Below, piece after piece: positions 1-14,089 of a stretch of 64,000 nucleotides of DNA (positions are counted from its first letter, which is position 1; each line of letters begins with the position of its first letter). The notes below the pieces were generated by a model. The model was not told the DNA's origin. It searched no databases and saw nothing but the letters and a program-made list of their open reading frames with translations. Source of the stretch: Gastracanthus pulcherrimus (lineage: Eukaryota > Arthropoda > Insecta > Hymenoptera > Pteromalidae); NCBI GenBank assembly GCA_949152435.1, contig OX424576.1:142049070-142113069 (forward strand), read 5' to 3'. Position numbers and translations under genes: made by a program.

Positions 1-1464
1 TCTCTCGCTCTGTCTCTGTCTGGCTTTGTCGCTGTTCTGGTGTTCCCTTTTATCTTTGCATCTGTAGCGAGCAATGAAGTCAGATTGGCAGTGTGTACAC
101 GAGGAAAAGAGGCGCATATAATGGGCTACTTCTTTTTTAGCGAGGTTCGAAGGGGGATGGAGTTTTTTGGATTCTATCTTGTTATTTGCTGCGCTGGGTA
201 AATAGAGATTGTTATGTCGGGGGAGTGGGCGCGGTTTTTAAAATGCTGTTTGCCTTTTTGTTTGGTGTCGCGTGGGTGATGTGCTTGAGACGATGTTTTA
301 CGTGTGCGATTTCTTTTACAGCACGTGACAGTTTGGGAAAATATGAATAGACGTGGTTGATGTTGAGATTTTTACAGTTATTTTTATATGAGTTTGTTAA
401 TTTTGTCCTTCTTTAATTTGCATTAACATTTTTAAAAATCTGCCGAAATATTTTATTTAGCATCTTGTATCAGCGATATTTATAAGAAATACAAAGAAAC
501 CAAAATAGATTGTACTCTTTTGTACCTAAAAGATATTATTTTATTTTATTTTGAATTTTGAAACTTTCGACTATGGATTCATAAACAGAAATCCTAAAAA
601 ATCCTTATAAATTTTGTTCAAACAAACAAATTTCACTTTCAGTACTACATTTGGAATTTTTTAATTTTTACTATGGATCCACAATAAGCGAACTTTAAAA
701 CGCACAGTAAGCAATATGTGAATTATGGTAAGATGATCGAATTCGGATTAGTATACTTAAATGCAATATTTTGTGTCAATAAAAATTCATTTAAAATAAA
801 TTTATTACATTATATATTATCAAATGAAGCTTTAAATAATCTTTTTGTTAGCTACTTTCTTTTGCTGCACTTGCAGAATAGAAAAATTTACTTATTTTAT
901 TATTTTTCTGAAAAATCAGCAATATTTTATTGTTTCAACTGCCAATCTTACTAGTTTATAAGAAAAAATATTTCCATCGAAAAATGTTTTTAAATTTTAT
1001 TTTAATTTACGGCATGTTATTCGGTTATTACTTGCATCGTTAATGTAATCTAATATTGCTAGATTCCATTAACACAGAAACGGAAAAAGATTTCCTATAC
1101 ACTATGCTATCTTATAGACTATTGATATTTAAATTGGTATTCATACCAGTATAAATATTTGACCAATCCATCTGAATAATCAAAAACATTGTGAAAATTA
1201 ACGTGTTATATGTCACGTACAAGGTAATAAAACTCTGGTCTATTTGCTTAGACTGAGTTGTTAACTTCATTATTTCTTATGTTATATAATCTTATATTAC
1301 GCATGGAATTACAAAATTTTTGAAGATTCTTCCAGTACTTCTATAATTAAATTCAGGAAAAATTATAAATACATATTACTATTATTTTATAAATAAATAT
1401 TTTGACAAAGGTGCATTTTTTAGTGCGGTATTTACTTTTAAATTCTGCTTCCTCAAAGAAAGAG
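1..1464. other. AT-rich intergenic DNA, no gene seen
   Basis: The first 330 bases are less AT-rich and begin with a TCTCTCGCTCTGTCTC run, possibly the edge of a feature outside the window. The rest is AT-rich; the single open frame (718-954) is short, AT-driven and resembles nothing. Confidence 0.6.
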
Positions 1465-1655
1465 CTTACAATTACCTATCTTTTACCACCTGAAATTTTG
1501 GATAAGGCATTTCCTTTCTTTTGTTATACACGGAAACGTCATTTTTTGTTTAAACGGTGATTTCTGAGAAATATGTGATGGAAAATTTATGAAAAAAATT
1601 GAGGTGATTAGGATAATGGAGAAGAGTATTCTATAAAATTTTGGAGTCATTTAAT
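1465..1655 (+). repeat. Dispersed repeat, copy 1 (second copy at 62748-62935)
   Basis: The stretch from ttacaattacctatctttt through tttcctttcttttgttat to aaaattgaggtgattag matches 62760-62910 in the same order and strand with scattered changes. Both copies lie close to CA/TG microsatellites (1660-1745 here, 62382-62530 there). No coding capacity is seen. Confidence 0.6.
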
Positions 1656-1659
1656 TTTT

Positions 1660-1950
1660 GTATACACACACAGGCACACACACACACAGAGGGATACACA
1701 CACTCACACGTACGCAAACACAACAGACAGACATACACACACAGTTTATTTGATAATAAACTGTTTCAAATAAAAAATACAAAGTAAAATAATATCCAAT
1801 TTACAAACATTTTCTAACATATTTTAAAAGGAAAACAAGGATTATTGCTCTGTAAATATTATTTATTATTCGTTATTTGATGATCATGTAACACACACAC
1901 ATTTACACACTTATACTTACACACACATACGTGTTTTACATACATTTATG
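1660..1950. repeat. (CA)n-rich microsatellite stretch
   Basis: Interrupted CACACA runs occur at 1660-1745 and again at 1890-1940, separated by AT-rich DNA. Confidence 0.8.
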
Positions 1951-4289
1951 TATCTATATATTTTATAAGAAAAGCACAAAATTTGACATTAATTCGTAAA
2001 ATTTCAAATTCAAACGATATACTTATTCGATAACAAAATTCAGGTTTGAGGAAGCTAAGTGCCAAAGAATTGACAACGGGCTTTTGCTTTGTGTAACTCG
2101 TCTCTCTTTCCTCCTACGATTTAAATCGAGCCAACTTCGAATATTCTCATCTCTATTGTCAATATTGACGGGCACGTGTAGTGACTGGACAAAAAAGTTT
2201 GTCTGAGTATACAATATACATAAAGTATATTTACACCGTTTCGAATTTGGAATTTTTTTATCCTTTATGCATGAACTGAAGCAAAAAGCAGACAAATATT
2301 TCGACAATACAGTTATCAATATAGCTGCTAGATAAAAAGTTATAACAATGTATATATTGTTATATATATATATGCGTATTTATAGGATTATACTAATTTT
2401 AAAATGTTTAAAAAAACATTAAAGAGGGTGATATATTCTTTGAAAAGGTAAAAAATTGACAAAAATTAAAAGAAATTATACCAGAAACTTAATAGAAACC
2501 AATGTATATAAGTGCATAAATTGTGTGCACATTTTTTATAGCTGTTGTCAATATGAAATGAACAAAATTAATTACAAAATGTCTGTATTTATGCTTTTCT
2601 GTAAATATGTGTGTTATAATTTGCATGTCTTTGCACCATTTCGAATGAAAGTTGAGACTATTTTTTTACTTAATAGTTTCGAAAATATGAAGTCATCATC
2701 AGAAGTCACTTCATTGATTTTTACTGACTTAAAATATTCGGAAAACTGGTATTTTCATTAAATATCTTTCATTGAGAAGAGATATCTATCTTTCCTATTA
2801 CGTAAGCGCTGCCGCACGTGACATTCAAAATTCAACGTTCAGTAAGACAGCATGGCAGACGATTCAGTGAATCATCATATAAAAGCAGCGTTTAAAATGT
2901 TTTGGTCACATCTCTCTTCGTACTTTAAATTTAACGACCAATTAGAGAATGATACACAGTTTACTTAGGAAGACATTTACTTTCCATGCTGTATACAGTT
3001 AGGATAATTTATCTAAAGCTTGTTGTATCACATAATGAATTAATTGATAAAGGAGAATTATTAGTTTTTTATTTACTTCAATAATATCTTATCTCTACGT
3101 AGTTTATTGAAATTTTAGAGTCTTTAACAATCGAGCAATAAATTCATCACATAGAAGCACGTTTACACAAAATTAAATTGTAAACGTACAGCATTCTCTG
3201 TTCGTTCTAATCACTATTTTCGAGTGCATGTTTTGAATTTTCACAAATAAATAATTCATATTTTTGTTTTTAATAACTATAAATTCGTATAATTACTTTT
3301 CTGACAATCAGTTGAATTAATATTATAGAAACACAATTTTTTCTATAAAAATCTCGTTATAATATGTAGAAAATGATAATACAGTGCACAAGAGATAGCA
3401 TCTGTTATTGTGTTACGCAATGTGTACTATAATTCATCAAGACTTGTGCTCAAATATTCATTGCTTCGTAATATGAATGGGTCTATAGAGATAATTTAGA
3501 TTCGGCATTTGAAGAAAGCTACGTAGCTGAGAATATAACTCAAAAAATAAAATTGGAAAAAGAATAATAATTATGAAGGTGTAGATAACCAGTCAGATTT
3601 CAAGTTCATTTTCTACGTTATCATTTAATTGAATTTCATAATATAACATGAACATGAAAAAAAGCTTAAATCTTTCCAATGCTTTCATAAATTTTTTAAT
3701 TAAATTTAAACGAAAATTAGTAACTTCGTAATCATAGGAAAAATATAAACATTTTAATGGAATTTTCGCGATGCCTTGCTATACCGAAATTAATCCACTT
3801 GACCATACACTTTGCATGTATTTTCATTAATTTTGGTAAGCGTTTCTTAAATGTCATGCATAAAGATTTTAATTACATAATGCTCGCAAACTTATATTGA
3901 TAATTGAGGGCATTAGATACTTTGTTAAAAAAAATTATGTTATGAGTCAACTGAAACCAAATGGAAATATTAGCTGCAACCATGTTTGTATCATCATCAT
4001 ATCCAAAGTTACTATTATAAAAATAATGTTTCTTGCAGTGATACAGACTTGCGTGAATTTCTTCACCAGACTCGTTATCTGAGATCAAACCTAAATAAGT
4101 AACAGCAACCAAAACAAAATTATTTAAATAATAACTGAGAGAATTTGTGAGTTTCTATAAATATAAGTACATTCACCTTTGGTTTTTGAACCAAATTACA
4201 TTTGATTTTTTTCCAAAGCCCGAGTTTTTACAGATTACATTTACAGATAATGTTGTCTCGATCCAGTCAAAAAATTCCAAAATCCGTTC
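1951..4289. other. AT-rich intergenic DNA, no gene seen
   Basis: Several short open frames on both strands (for example 2023-2319 on - and 2456-2761 on +) have composition expected of AT-rich noise, with no domain, signal peptide or splice context that I recognise. Confidence 0.55.
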
Positions 4290-4830
4290 GTGAGAGCCAT
4301 ACACACGCGGCCGCAGCAGCTGATGTCGCCACCGCGCACTAAGCATCTCGCGTTAGATTTAACGTCGACGTGTGTCACGCTGGTATACACACGCACACAG
4401 GCTGCGGAAAATCTAGTTTTCCCCGGCTGCTGCTGCCGCTGCCGCTGCCTTTTCTCCGATCCTGTACCACCGCGAGCAACAAAGCGCCAGCGTATATATA
4501 CCTATACGAGCCGAGCCGCACCGCGCGTATACACGCGGTATATATGTTTTGACTCGCGCGCGCGGCTTTGCGTTTATTAGCGCGGCGCGCGATACACGTA
4601 TATAGGGATGATAATAACGTTGCCGGCGCATGCATGCACGCGGCTTTTGGCTGCACGGCACCCGGCTGAATGCCGCGAGCCGAGGCTTCCGTCCCGTCAA
4701 TCTATGCGGGCTTCTATTCTGCCTTGTCACTTGATGGGCTCCGCTCGTTATGCGCGCGTGTTATGGGGGTGTGTACGTGTGAGCGCGGCGCGGGTAGCGC
4801 AGAATTTCGAAAACACTTTTAAAACCTGAA
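4290..4830. promoter_or_regulatory. CpG-rich island in intergenic DNA
   Basis: A block rich in CG (cgcgcgcggc, gccgctgccgctgcc, ggcgcgcgat) lies in AT-rich DNA. Overlapping frames on both strands are open only because stops are rare in GC-rich sequence; none looks like a protein. It may be an enhancer, or a promoter or leader exon of a gene outside the window. The function is a guess. Confidence 0.3.
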
Positions 4831-5622
4831 ATGAAAATTCAATATTTATTACTGGGGGACTGCGTTTCGAGACTCACGGAGATTTTTATTGTACAGTAAG
4901 AAAAAAGTGATTCGCAACGGTTATTACATACGCTGCTAAAATGTATTTACCAATTCTTATAGTAATGTTTACTATTATTTTGTTGTGGTATATGTTAACG
5001 ATACTGGAAACTTGTCTCAGTATAAAAGAAGACACACTTACCTTCAGATTGAAAAGTATGTGGTGAATTTATAATTACAGAATCCTTAATGTCAGATAAA
5101 CACTACTCGAGCTCCTTATCTACTGTGCGTAAGATTCGAAGAAACATAATGAATGGACGCATTAGCTTCAGGTTTGAGGAATCTACTTTTGAATACGATA
5201 GTTTCCATGTAAAAACAGGAAATTAATGAATAGAAAAATCTTGCAAGCCCATGTGTGATAAAATCAAATGGTATATCAAGCAGTCAGGTGCGAATTCGCA
5301 CCTTATAAGATTATAATTTGAGGCTATGTAAAGATACATAGATGCAAACGTCTACTACTTCTTCGTTAAATATGTCTATTATCTGTAGTTTTAAATGACA
5401 AGGCGCTGATCACTGTTACATAATACTCTCTGAGAGGCAAACATTATAAGAAAATGCTAATTAGCATCTACGCATGCAATTGGTACGGAAATTGATTGTG
5501 TCTACTACGAGTATATTAGAAATTATTGAAAAGTTCAAGAATATGTCCTAAATAAATACTCGTATTGATTAATCTTATGTAAAAGAAACTCTGCATTAAT
5601 ACGGAAACTTAAACTGAATATA

Positions 5623-6256
5623 TTAACCCATTAAAATCCATGGCTAACCTAGTAGCGCTATCAAGAAACTAACTACGGGATGTTGCACATTAGCATGAAT
5701 GAACAATAATGGTAAAAACCATTGTTAAAATAATTCGTTTAAACAATAGCTTTAAAAAATGATTTTTAGGAACAATTAATAGCGCCATTCGATTCTACGG
5801 GAAAAATTACTATGAAAACTTGTGTCACATGTGCATAAATGTTAATAATTTTGTTATAAAACAATTATAAACAATTAGGTCTAGCCTGTATCCAGTAAAG
5901 CCAATGACTAAACTAGTAGCGCTAAACAAATTATTTTAACAATTATTCTTTTGACATTAATATTCTTTCATCATAATGTGCAATATCTTGTAGTTAGTTT
6001 TTCCAAAGCACTGATAGTTTTGCAGTTAGATGTAGCAACTGCAGGCTAGATCTAATTTATTATAATTATTTTATAATAAAATAATTAACATTACTTAATA
6101 ATTAAAACAATTGTTTAAACAAATTCATTATAAACAAATTATTATAATAATATTTTTTTCTTTAACGAGGCCATTAATGTTCTTTCATGCTAACGTGCAA
6201 TATCCCATAGTCAGTTTTGCGATTACGCGGCTAGGTTAGCTATGGGTTTGGGTTAA
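5623..6256. mobile_element. Foldback non-autonomous transposon with TTAA flanks (piggyBac-like MITE, composite)
   Basis: The left end TTAACCCATTAAAATCCATG (from 5623) is mirrored at the right end, which finishes TATGGGTTTGGGTTAA at 6256. The arms share GGCTAACCTAG and GGGATGTTGCACATTAGCAT, the latter inverted near 6190-6210. TTAA at both edges followed by CCC termini matches the TTAA target preference and C-rich ends of piggyBac elements. A third, inverted copy of the arm motif at 5960-6005 shows an inner second palindrome. There is no transposase frame. Confidence 0.65.
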
Positions 6257-6779
6257 AAAGTAGTATTTCCAAATCTGGAGCAATTTGGTCAGTTAATTTA
6301 TTTGGAATCTTACGGATAGTGGATAAAAAGCTTTAATAGTCTTTATCCTGTCAGTAGAGAGTTCATGGAAATATATAAGCCTAACAATTCTTAAATTAAA
6401 GGTAATTAAAAAATGTGCCATCGTTCGATCTAAAGCTTTCAGAGAATTGTTATTACATGTATTCAAGCAAAATCTGAAAATGTTAAGTTTTAGTCCAAAT
6501 ATCAGCCGATCAAAATCAATGTAATGAAAGTCCAAAATCCACATTTCTGCATATTCATTATCAGAACTTTGCTTCAAATATCTCCATTTTACGAATCTAT
6601 CCGAACTTGGACATTATTAACTCACAGTTGAATTCTACCATGAATGAGTCTAAAACTGTTCGAAACTCAAAATCACATTCAAATAACTACATCACCTTGC
6701 GCATCAGCTTTAATTTATGCTAAAATGTATCTGAAACAAACAAAATATCACTGCTCCCTCAGACGCAAACCAGCAAATT

Positions 6780-7235
6780 CAATAAATCCGCATGCACACA
6801 TACACACACCTGAAATACTCCAAAATCCGCAATCTGCGCGAAAATCACGCGCACCTGCACACGCCGCGTCAAATCCTCGCGTCTGCGCGGCCAAAACAGG
6901 TGGAACCACCTGACCATTCGAGCGTGTATGCGCGAGAATGTGTCCCCCCCCCCTCGGGCGCTTAATTAACGCAACCGGGATTAATTCGCGAATGTGCGCG
7001 CGGAGTCACGAGACGGAGAGCGGCAAATATTTGCCGAGTGATTCCTACGTGCAGCGCGCCTCGCGGCTTTAAACAAGTGTCAGAAGTCTTCGAGGTGCCG
7101 GGGATCGCTATGTTGGCGTTATGTATAGGCGTGATTCGTTGCGCGTATGCGCGCGAGAGAACGCGCCGAGCGAGCTTGTTTGCTCACTGTCTTTCTCGGA
7201 TGAGGCGAGTGTATACCGGGGAAATGGTTTTCTAA
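6780..7235. promoter_or_regulatory. CpG-rich island
   Basis: CG-rich stretch (cgcgcggagtcacgag, gcgtatgcgcgcgagag, a C9 run near 6943) in AT-rich DNA. Open frames here are by-products of composition. Possible regulatory DNA; nothing more can be supported. Confidence 0.3.
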
Positions 7236-7439
7236 CGAATCTTTGAAAGATGTTTTTGTAGGATGCAGAGACGACAGGTTTGACTTGTCGGAGCGCATGG
7301 CGTGATTTTAATATCCAGATTTACATAGGTAAAATGGCACAGACAACAATAGCAGTTACAACTCGGAAGTTTTTGGAAATTAAAGACGATTGAAAGAGCT
7401 TTAATTTGAGCGGTTTAATGTGTGAAAAGCCTATTTGGA

Positions 7440-8700
<1,261 letters not shown>

Positions 8701-10554
8701 TGATCACTTTGCTGCGAGAAAGCAATGCTCGTAAATGCAAAAATACACGAATTAAACTATTTTTTCATAAATTATATTTCTTTTTAATAAAAATAATTTA
8801 TTTTCTCTTATTAAAAATGAACTTTTATGGGCTGAATGACAATAATCAGCCAGTTTAAATGCAATAAAAAGCAATAAATAGTATATATGCAATCATGATA
8901 GTGGTAATACAAATGAATAAGTTTTTTTCTTACAATTAATGTAATAATATTATTATTTTGTTTAATTAATATATGTCCAAGACTATTATATACATTAAAC
9001 TTAAACTATTTGTTCATTTTAAGGAAAGAAGCAACAAAAAATACTTTTTAATTATCCTATATATGATTCAATGTAAAAGTAGTTCTTTATTATTTTGCAT
9101 AGGAAAAATACAGCTCTTGAGTAAACACTTTGGATTTGCTTTAAATATTAGCTTCATTAATAATAAATCCATTGAATTGATAATTATCCTTTTAAGAACT
9201 TTCTTGACAGAATTGAGTAATAGCTCAAATACCTTTCATCAGTCCAAAATTTTCCAAAAGTATCTTTGAATAAATTATTCATTTATCATCGACCATCTCA
9301 TTTGGTCTTTAAACATTAAATTTAATTCTTAAAAATGAAGTGTTCTTGTCAAGGAATATGCAAAGTTCAAGCAAATACAATCAACGAAATTATAAGTATG
9401 ATCTCATCGATGATTTCAAACTTAAAAACATTAATAAAAAAGTTAAATTGTAACTGCTTATAAGTTTAATAGGGATTTACAGAATGGATGGAATTACTGA
9501 AGTATAGTAAATTTTGATATCTACATAATCTTTTTTATTTTTTACTTGCAGTTATAAAAAATGTTTTCAAATTCTCATATTTATGTCCTAGCGATATGTG
9601 TTTGTAACAAAATAAGACTTCGTAGACCACATTTTGATCATTTGCAACTCTGATTCATAGCGATACATGAAGAAAAATACACGGCCCTTTAAAAGTAGAA
9701 CTTTAAAATTTTAAAAGAAATTTTCTTTCGCATTTTAATAAAAATAAAGTGACACTCAGATTTATCTAAAAGTCAAGTAATATATTATGATTGATTCTAA
9801 AATTTAACGGAATGAAATCGTGCGTATATAAACGTATTGCAAACTTAATTAGGAACATTGCAATCTTTGTCTTGTGCAATTGCGTGTGGGACATAAGCGC
9901 ACCCATGTACAAATTTATAACGTGAACATTTTTTAAAATCATGTAATGTACTAAAGATTATACAAAATAAGTATGTCTATCAAATCGAAATGGATCAGTT
10001 CTACTATTGAAATAAGGGCTTGAGTCAATTTGGCCTCATAGAAATAAAGATAATTCCAAAAATTGAATACAAAATTTGTTTTCTATATTCGCTTATTTAC
10101 TGTCCGACTATCGCCCATGAATTTTTTTCAGAATTTTTAGTCATTGATTTCTGCGATCGGGTAACTGGGGGTAAAATAAACATTATTATGAATATTTTGA
10201 TGTGTAATTTAAACGTGGTCATCTAAACCACGGAAAGTAAAAATCGGCGCAATAAAGTAGAATTAAGCTGTCTTTACTCTTTTGACAAAGTAAACTGATA
10301 ATTGCTTATTTTAAAAAAGAAGAAACCGAGACAGAAACTGTTACTATGGCTTTTTATAAGAGTAAAACCAAGAAGTATATTCTTTTTAAAACGATTAAGC
10401 CCGTAAATATCTACTTTAAAAGAGTAAAAATTAAGTTTATTATTTTATATGTCTAAAAATATAAGATTTTACTCTTTTTGGTTTGAATCAACTGCTTGAT
10501 TTTTTCATTTAAGTTTATAATATCACTCTCTACTTTTTTTATTCAACCCCTCGC
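8701..10554. other. AT-rich intergenic DNA, no gene seen
   Basis: No domain-like frame. At 10270-10490 the string TTTACTCTTTT and its complement AAGAGTAAAA recur several times in both orientations, a weak hint of an old palindromic element. Confidence 0.5.
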
Positions 10555-11110
10555 TCTCTATTGACTTCCCACCAAAAATCATTCAAACAATTTGAAAAAC
10601 ACATACACAATCCTCAACCCCCCAAACTGCCAAAAAGTCAACCCCTAAAAGACATCCCAAAGATCACGTATAGAGCGCCTGACAACAGCTCGACTTCGGG
10701 CGCCGGTGATTTACAACAACAAACCAGGCTAGAACCCCCCTCCCCCCCCCCCCCTTCCGCTTCCTTTCCGCGCTTGCTCGCTCGTCCCCATAATTCTCGC
10801 CGTCCGAATCGACTTCTTCTTCTTCTTCTTTTTCTTCCTCCGCGAAAACCTGCTTTCCTCCGGAAGTCGTGTGCGCTGGCAGTGCAGCAGGAATTTCTCG
10901 CCGTCGGGTTCTAATGCAGGATAATCGCGCCTGGGGATCGCGCGGCAGTTCTGCCGCGAATTCGTTCTTGACTTTTTTGCGCGAACGTGAACGCGAACGC
11001 GAACTTTCTGCGCGGAGAGAGAGAGGAAGAGAGAGAGAGAGATAGAGATAGAGAGAGAGGAAAAGGGGAGAGGGGAGAGCGCAAGGGGAGATTTGGGTTT
11101 TAGAGCAATT
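10555..11110. promoter_or_regulatory. CpG-rich island ending in a GA-rich tract
   Basis: Mixed GC-rich sequence (ctcgacttcgggcgccgg, gaacgtgaacgcgaacgcgaac) with a C-run at 10744-10754 and a GA-rich tract at 11020-11090. It may be regulatory. The frame at 10561-10914 is proline/leucine-rich and has no recognisable fold. Confidence 0.3.
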
Positions 11111-11269
11111 TCGAGAGAAGCTTACGGGGGAGGGAAATGGATTGGTTATAGTGGTGAGGAAATTTGCTGAAATTTTAGAGTGGGTTTTTGTGCTGTGGGA
11201 TAACTGAATGAAACGGAATTTGGTTCGATTTACTATAAGATTTCGCTTTTACTCAAGCAAAAATATTCT

Positions 11270-11520
11270 AGAGTATGCATTATATTATGTATTATAGTGC
11301 GTATTTTGATGTCGATTATAATACGGATTATAGTAAGCACTATGATGGGCGATACAGTGTAAATTTCAGTACATATCTTAATACGCATTATAGTGTATAT
11401 TATAATATATATTATAGTGCGCATATATTACGCATACAGTACGAATTTTATTATGCATACAGTGCGCACGTTATTACGTACACAGTGCTCACTATTTTAG
11501 TGCATACTATAGTATCTACT
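11270..11520. repeat. Degenerate TATAGTGCGC-type repeat array
   Basis: About ten loose copies of a motif like ATTATAGTGCGCAT (also ATTATAGTGTAT, ATACAGTGCGCAC) occur every 12-24 bases. A related patch lies at 12735-12830. Many copies are near-palindromic. Function unknown. Confidence 0.55.
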
Positions 11521-11599
11521 CAATTAGAACAGCTAACCTTTGTACTTTCAGATTTTATATGTTTTTCTTTAATATCAATCTAAATACTATAGAGTCACT

Positions 11600-12540
11600 T
11601 AACGTTGACGTCGGATTTTTGCGGGATCGTAGAAGGGGCGGGGGGGGGGAGGGGTTAAAAAAGGTAGAAAATGAATAATGTTTGATGTATAGGTTTTTGA
11701 TCGACAGTGATAAAACAGCTTTACATGATAAGATAAATGGTTGCGATATAGTGTGCAGGAAGGGAATAAAGGGGGAGAGGAGGTGTATAGAGTTAGGACA
11801 ATGACAATGCTCCAATTAAAACGAAGTGCCGGGCCCTCACAGTAAGACTGCAGAGAGTCGGCGACTAACGTTTCAGAGCAAGGTTTTCGAACTGCACAAG
11901 AGTGTCGGTCCCGCACAGTACACGGAGAGAAAAGGATAGTAACCCCTACTATCGATGTATAAGCAACGTCTTCCACGTCGCATAGAACTTAGTACTATCT
12001 CGGAAAAACGGGGAGTCAGTCCTACACAAGTACAGTAATTATTTGGACGAATGTCGAGTACTCGTAGTAAGAATTACAGAGCGCAACGGCGGTGTTTCTG
12101 GAGGAAGTGGTCTGGAGTAGACTGAGTCGGAGTGTCCGTGGTGGACTGAGGCTCAATGTGGACTGCCGTTCCGGGATCATGGGTCTCCATATTTATATGC
12201 AGGCCAGGTAGCTTATCGGAGATAGGCGCGGAGGGGATGATTCGTCACGCCGCGCCGGCAACGTACGTGTGTTAGCCAGCTGCTGCCTCGCACCTTTCTT
12301 TCAGACTGTGTTTCTCCGCCAGTGGAAAGGTGGGTTAAGGAAAAGTCCTGAGCCGCGGCGGCTGGTTAGCCCGAAGATCTTTATGGCCCGGTCATGTGCG
12401 CGGGGCATGATGGGCAATGCTCGGCGCCCCTTTTTTATGTGGTCCTTCGAGCGCGGGCTTCCGACCCACCGAGTGCGTGTGCCTGGATTAATCCCGTGCC
12501 TCCCTCGCATTTATACCTCACTGCGCGTGTCGCGAAAGAC
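11600..12540. other. Moderately GC-rich intergenic block, no supported gene
   Basis: Between the two TATAGTGCGC patches lies a block of balanced composition containing palindrome-like AGTACTATC/GTAGTACTC words. Frames on both strands (for example 12269-12691) run into GA repeat and have no family likeness. It could be a non-coding exon or regulatory DNA of a gene off the window; I cannot show it. Confidence 0.3.
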
Positions 12541-12542
12541 AT

Positions 12543-12652
12543 TAGAGAGAGATAGAGAGAGTGAGAGAGAGAAAGAGAGAGAGAGAGAGAAAGAGAGAGG
12601 GAGAGAGGGAGAGAGGGGGAGAGAGAGAGAGAGGGAGAGAGAGAGAGGAACA
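12543..12652. repeat. (GA)n-rich tract
   Basis: Interrupted GAGAGA and GGGAGA repeats of about 110 bp. The Arg/Glu-rich frame across it is not a gene. Confidence 0.9.
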
Positions 12653-12734
12653 GAAGATAGGCGACGACGACCTGCGGACGTCACATTATAGTTTGTAGGG
12701 TAGTATTTTGTGGAAAGAGCAATAGCGTGAACTA

Positions 12735-12830
12735 AGATGCGCATTATATATACAATGCACTATAACGCATATTATAATATGGACTATAGTGCGCACTAAA
12801 AGTACATACTCTAATGCAGACTACAATGTG
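12735..12830. repeat. Second patch of TATAGTGCGC-type degenerate repeat
   Basis: Contains GCACTATAACGCATATTATA and ACTATAGTGCGCACTA, the same words as at 11270-11520, about 1.2 kb away. Confidence 0.5.
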
Positions 12831-13489
12831 CACTACAGAATTTCATGAATGGATTGAATGTTCATTTAAATTGATCGAGTGCTCGAAATATCGAATAAGA
12901 ATTAAGAAAATACGTCCGGTTCAATTATTATCGCTTTAACATCACATTTAGAGCTATGCTCTTTACGTTAAGAGTGAGAATTTGACAGACAGGCTTCGTC
13001 ATACAAAAGTATAAGCCATCAAAAACTGAATCTTTTAAATAATTTAATATATTAGAAGTAGGTATGATAGTTGTGAGAAATATATTTGTGGATAAATACT
13101 AATATTCCTCTATTAATTTTTTCAAAATGTTGTCAATACTAAAGCATATTTCAAGAAAAATGCGATTTGGAAAAAAAAACAGATACGCTGATCTAATAGA
13201 AATTACAACTATATTTAGAAAAACTCTAATTGTGAATAAAACACTTTTCTTCCTCTGTACCTTTCCACCTTAATAAATTCACATTAATGTAACGCGTAAT
13301 CTTTCGCACATATGGACTCACGCACGAGACTCCCTCGAGTAGACATACATCGTTACCGCTCAATCCAAATAGAGCTCATCCGTGGAAAAAAGGCAGACGA
13401 GACAAATTTTTAAATCAAACGCAGAAGATTCTACATATAGAAAGTCGTCGAAATTAAAAATAGACGGGCGAATAGAAATATACAGACAG

Positions 13490-13541
13490 ACAGAGAGAGA
13501 GAGAGGGGGGAGGGAGGGAGAGGGAGAGAGAGAGAGGGAGA

Positions 13542-13590
<49 letters not shown>
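13490..13590. repeat. (GA)n microsatellite
   Basis: Interrupted, then pure, GAGAGA repeat of about 100 bp, inside a CpG-containing region that extends to about 14080. Confidence 0.92.
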
Positions 13591-14089
13591 TTGGCTGAAA
13601 AAAGCGAGTCAGACAGGCGCTCGACCACGACGACGACGACGAAAAAATCAAAGACGGATAAGAGAGCGCGAGCGAGAAGAAGACAGATAGAGCAGAACAA
13701 TGGATAGACTTCGACGGCGTTTAATGCGCGCGGAAGAAAAAAAAAAGTGTAGCGGGTGGAGGAGGTGGGGAGGAAAGTTAGCTGCTGGAAGCTGTGTGTG
13801 CACCACCACCTGATTGGCTGCCTACTTTAACGTGCCATTTTTTTCTATATCTTTCTCTCTCTCACTCTCTCTCTTTCTAGCAGGGGTTTCTGCCCTCTCC
13901 CCAACCCCTCTTTTTCCTACTTTTTTCTCAAGCGAAAAAATGCGCGCGGCTCACTCGCCATTGTCAGAGCTCCTGACAATGGACTTGCTCGGGAGAAGAA
14001 GATGGCAAGTGAGATTCGGAAAAGAGAGACTCATACGCAGTTCAGGTAGCGGGGGAGCGAACTTTTGGAGATGGAAGAGATAATTGTTA

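Noticed and set aside
4375..4730. Overlapping - strand frames with Ala-rich ends
   Set aside because: Frames stay open only because of CpG-rich composition; no start context, domain or splice signals.
12269..12691. 140-codon frame with a basic/acidic tail
   Set aside because: The tail is encoded by a (GA)n repeat and the rest has no recognisable domain; overlapping frames on the other strand are equally long.
13382..13690. Arg/Glu-rich and Ser/Leu-rich frames on both strands
   Set aside because: Produced by the (GA)n microsatellite read in different frames.
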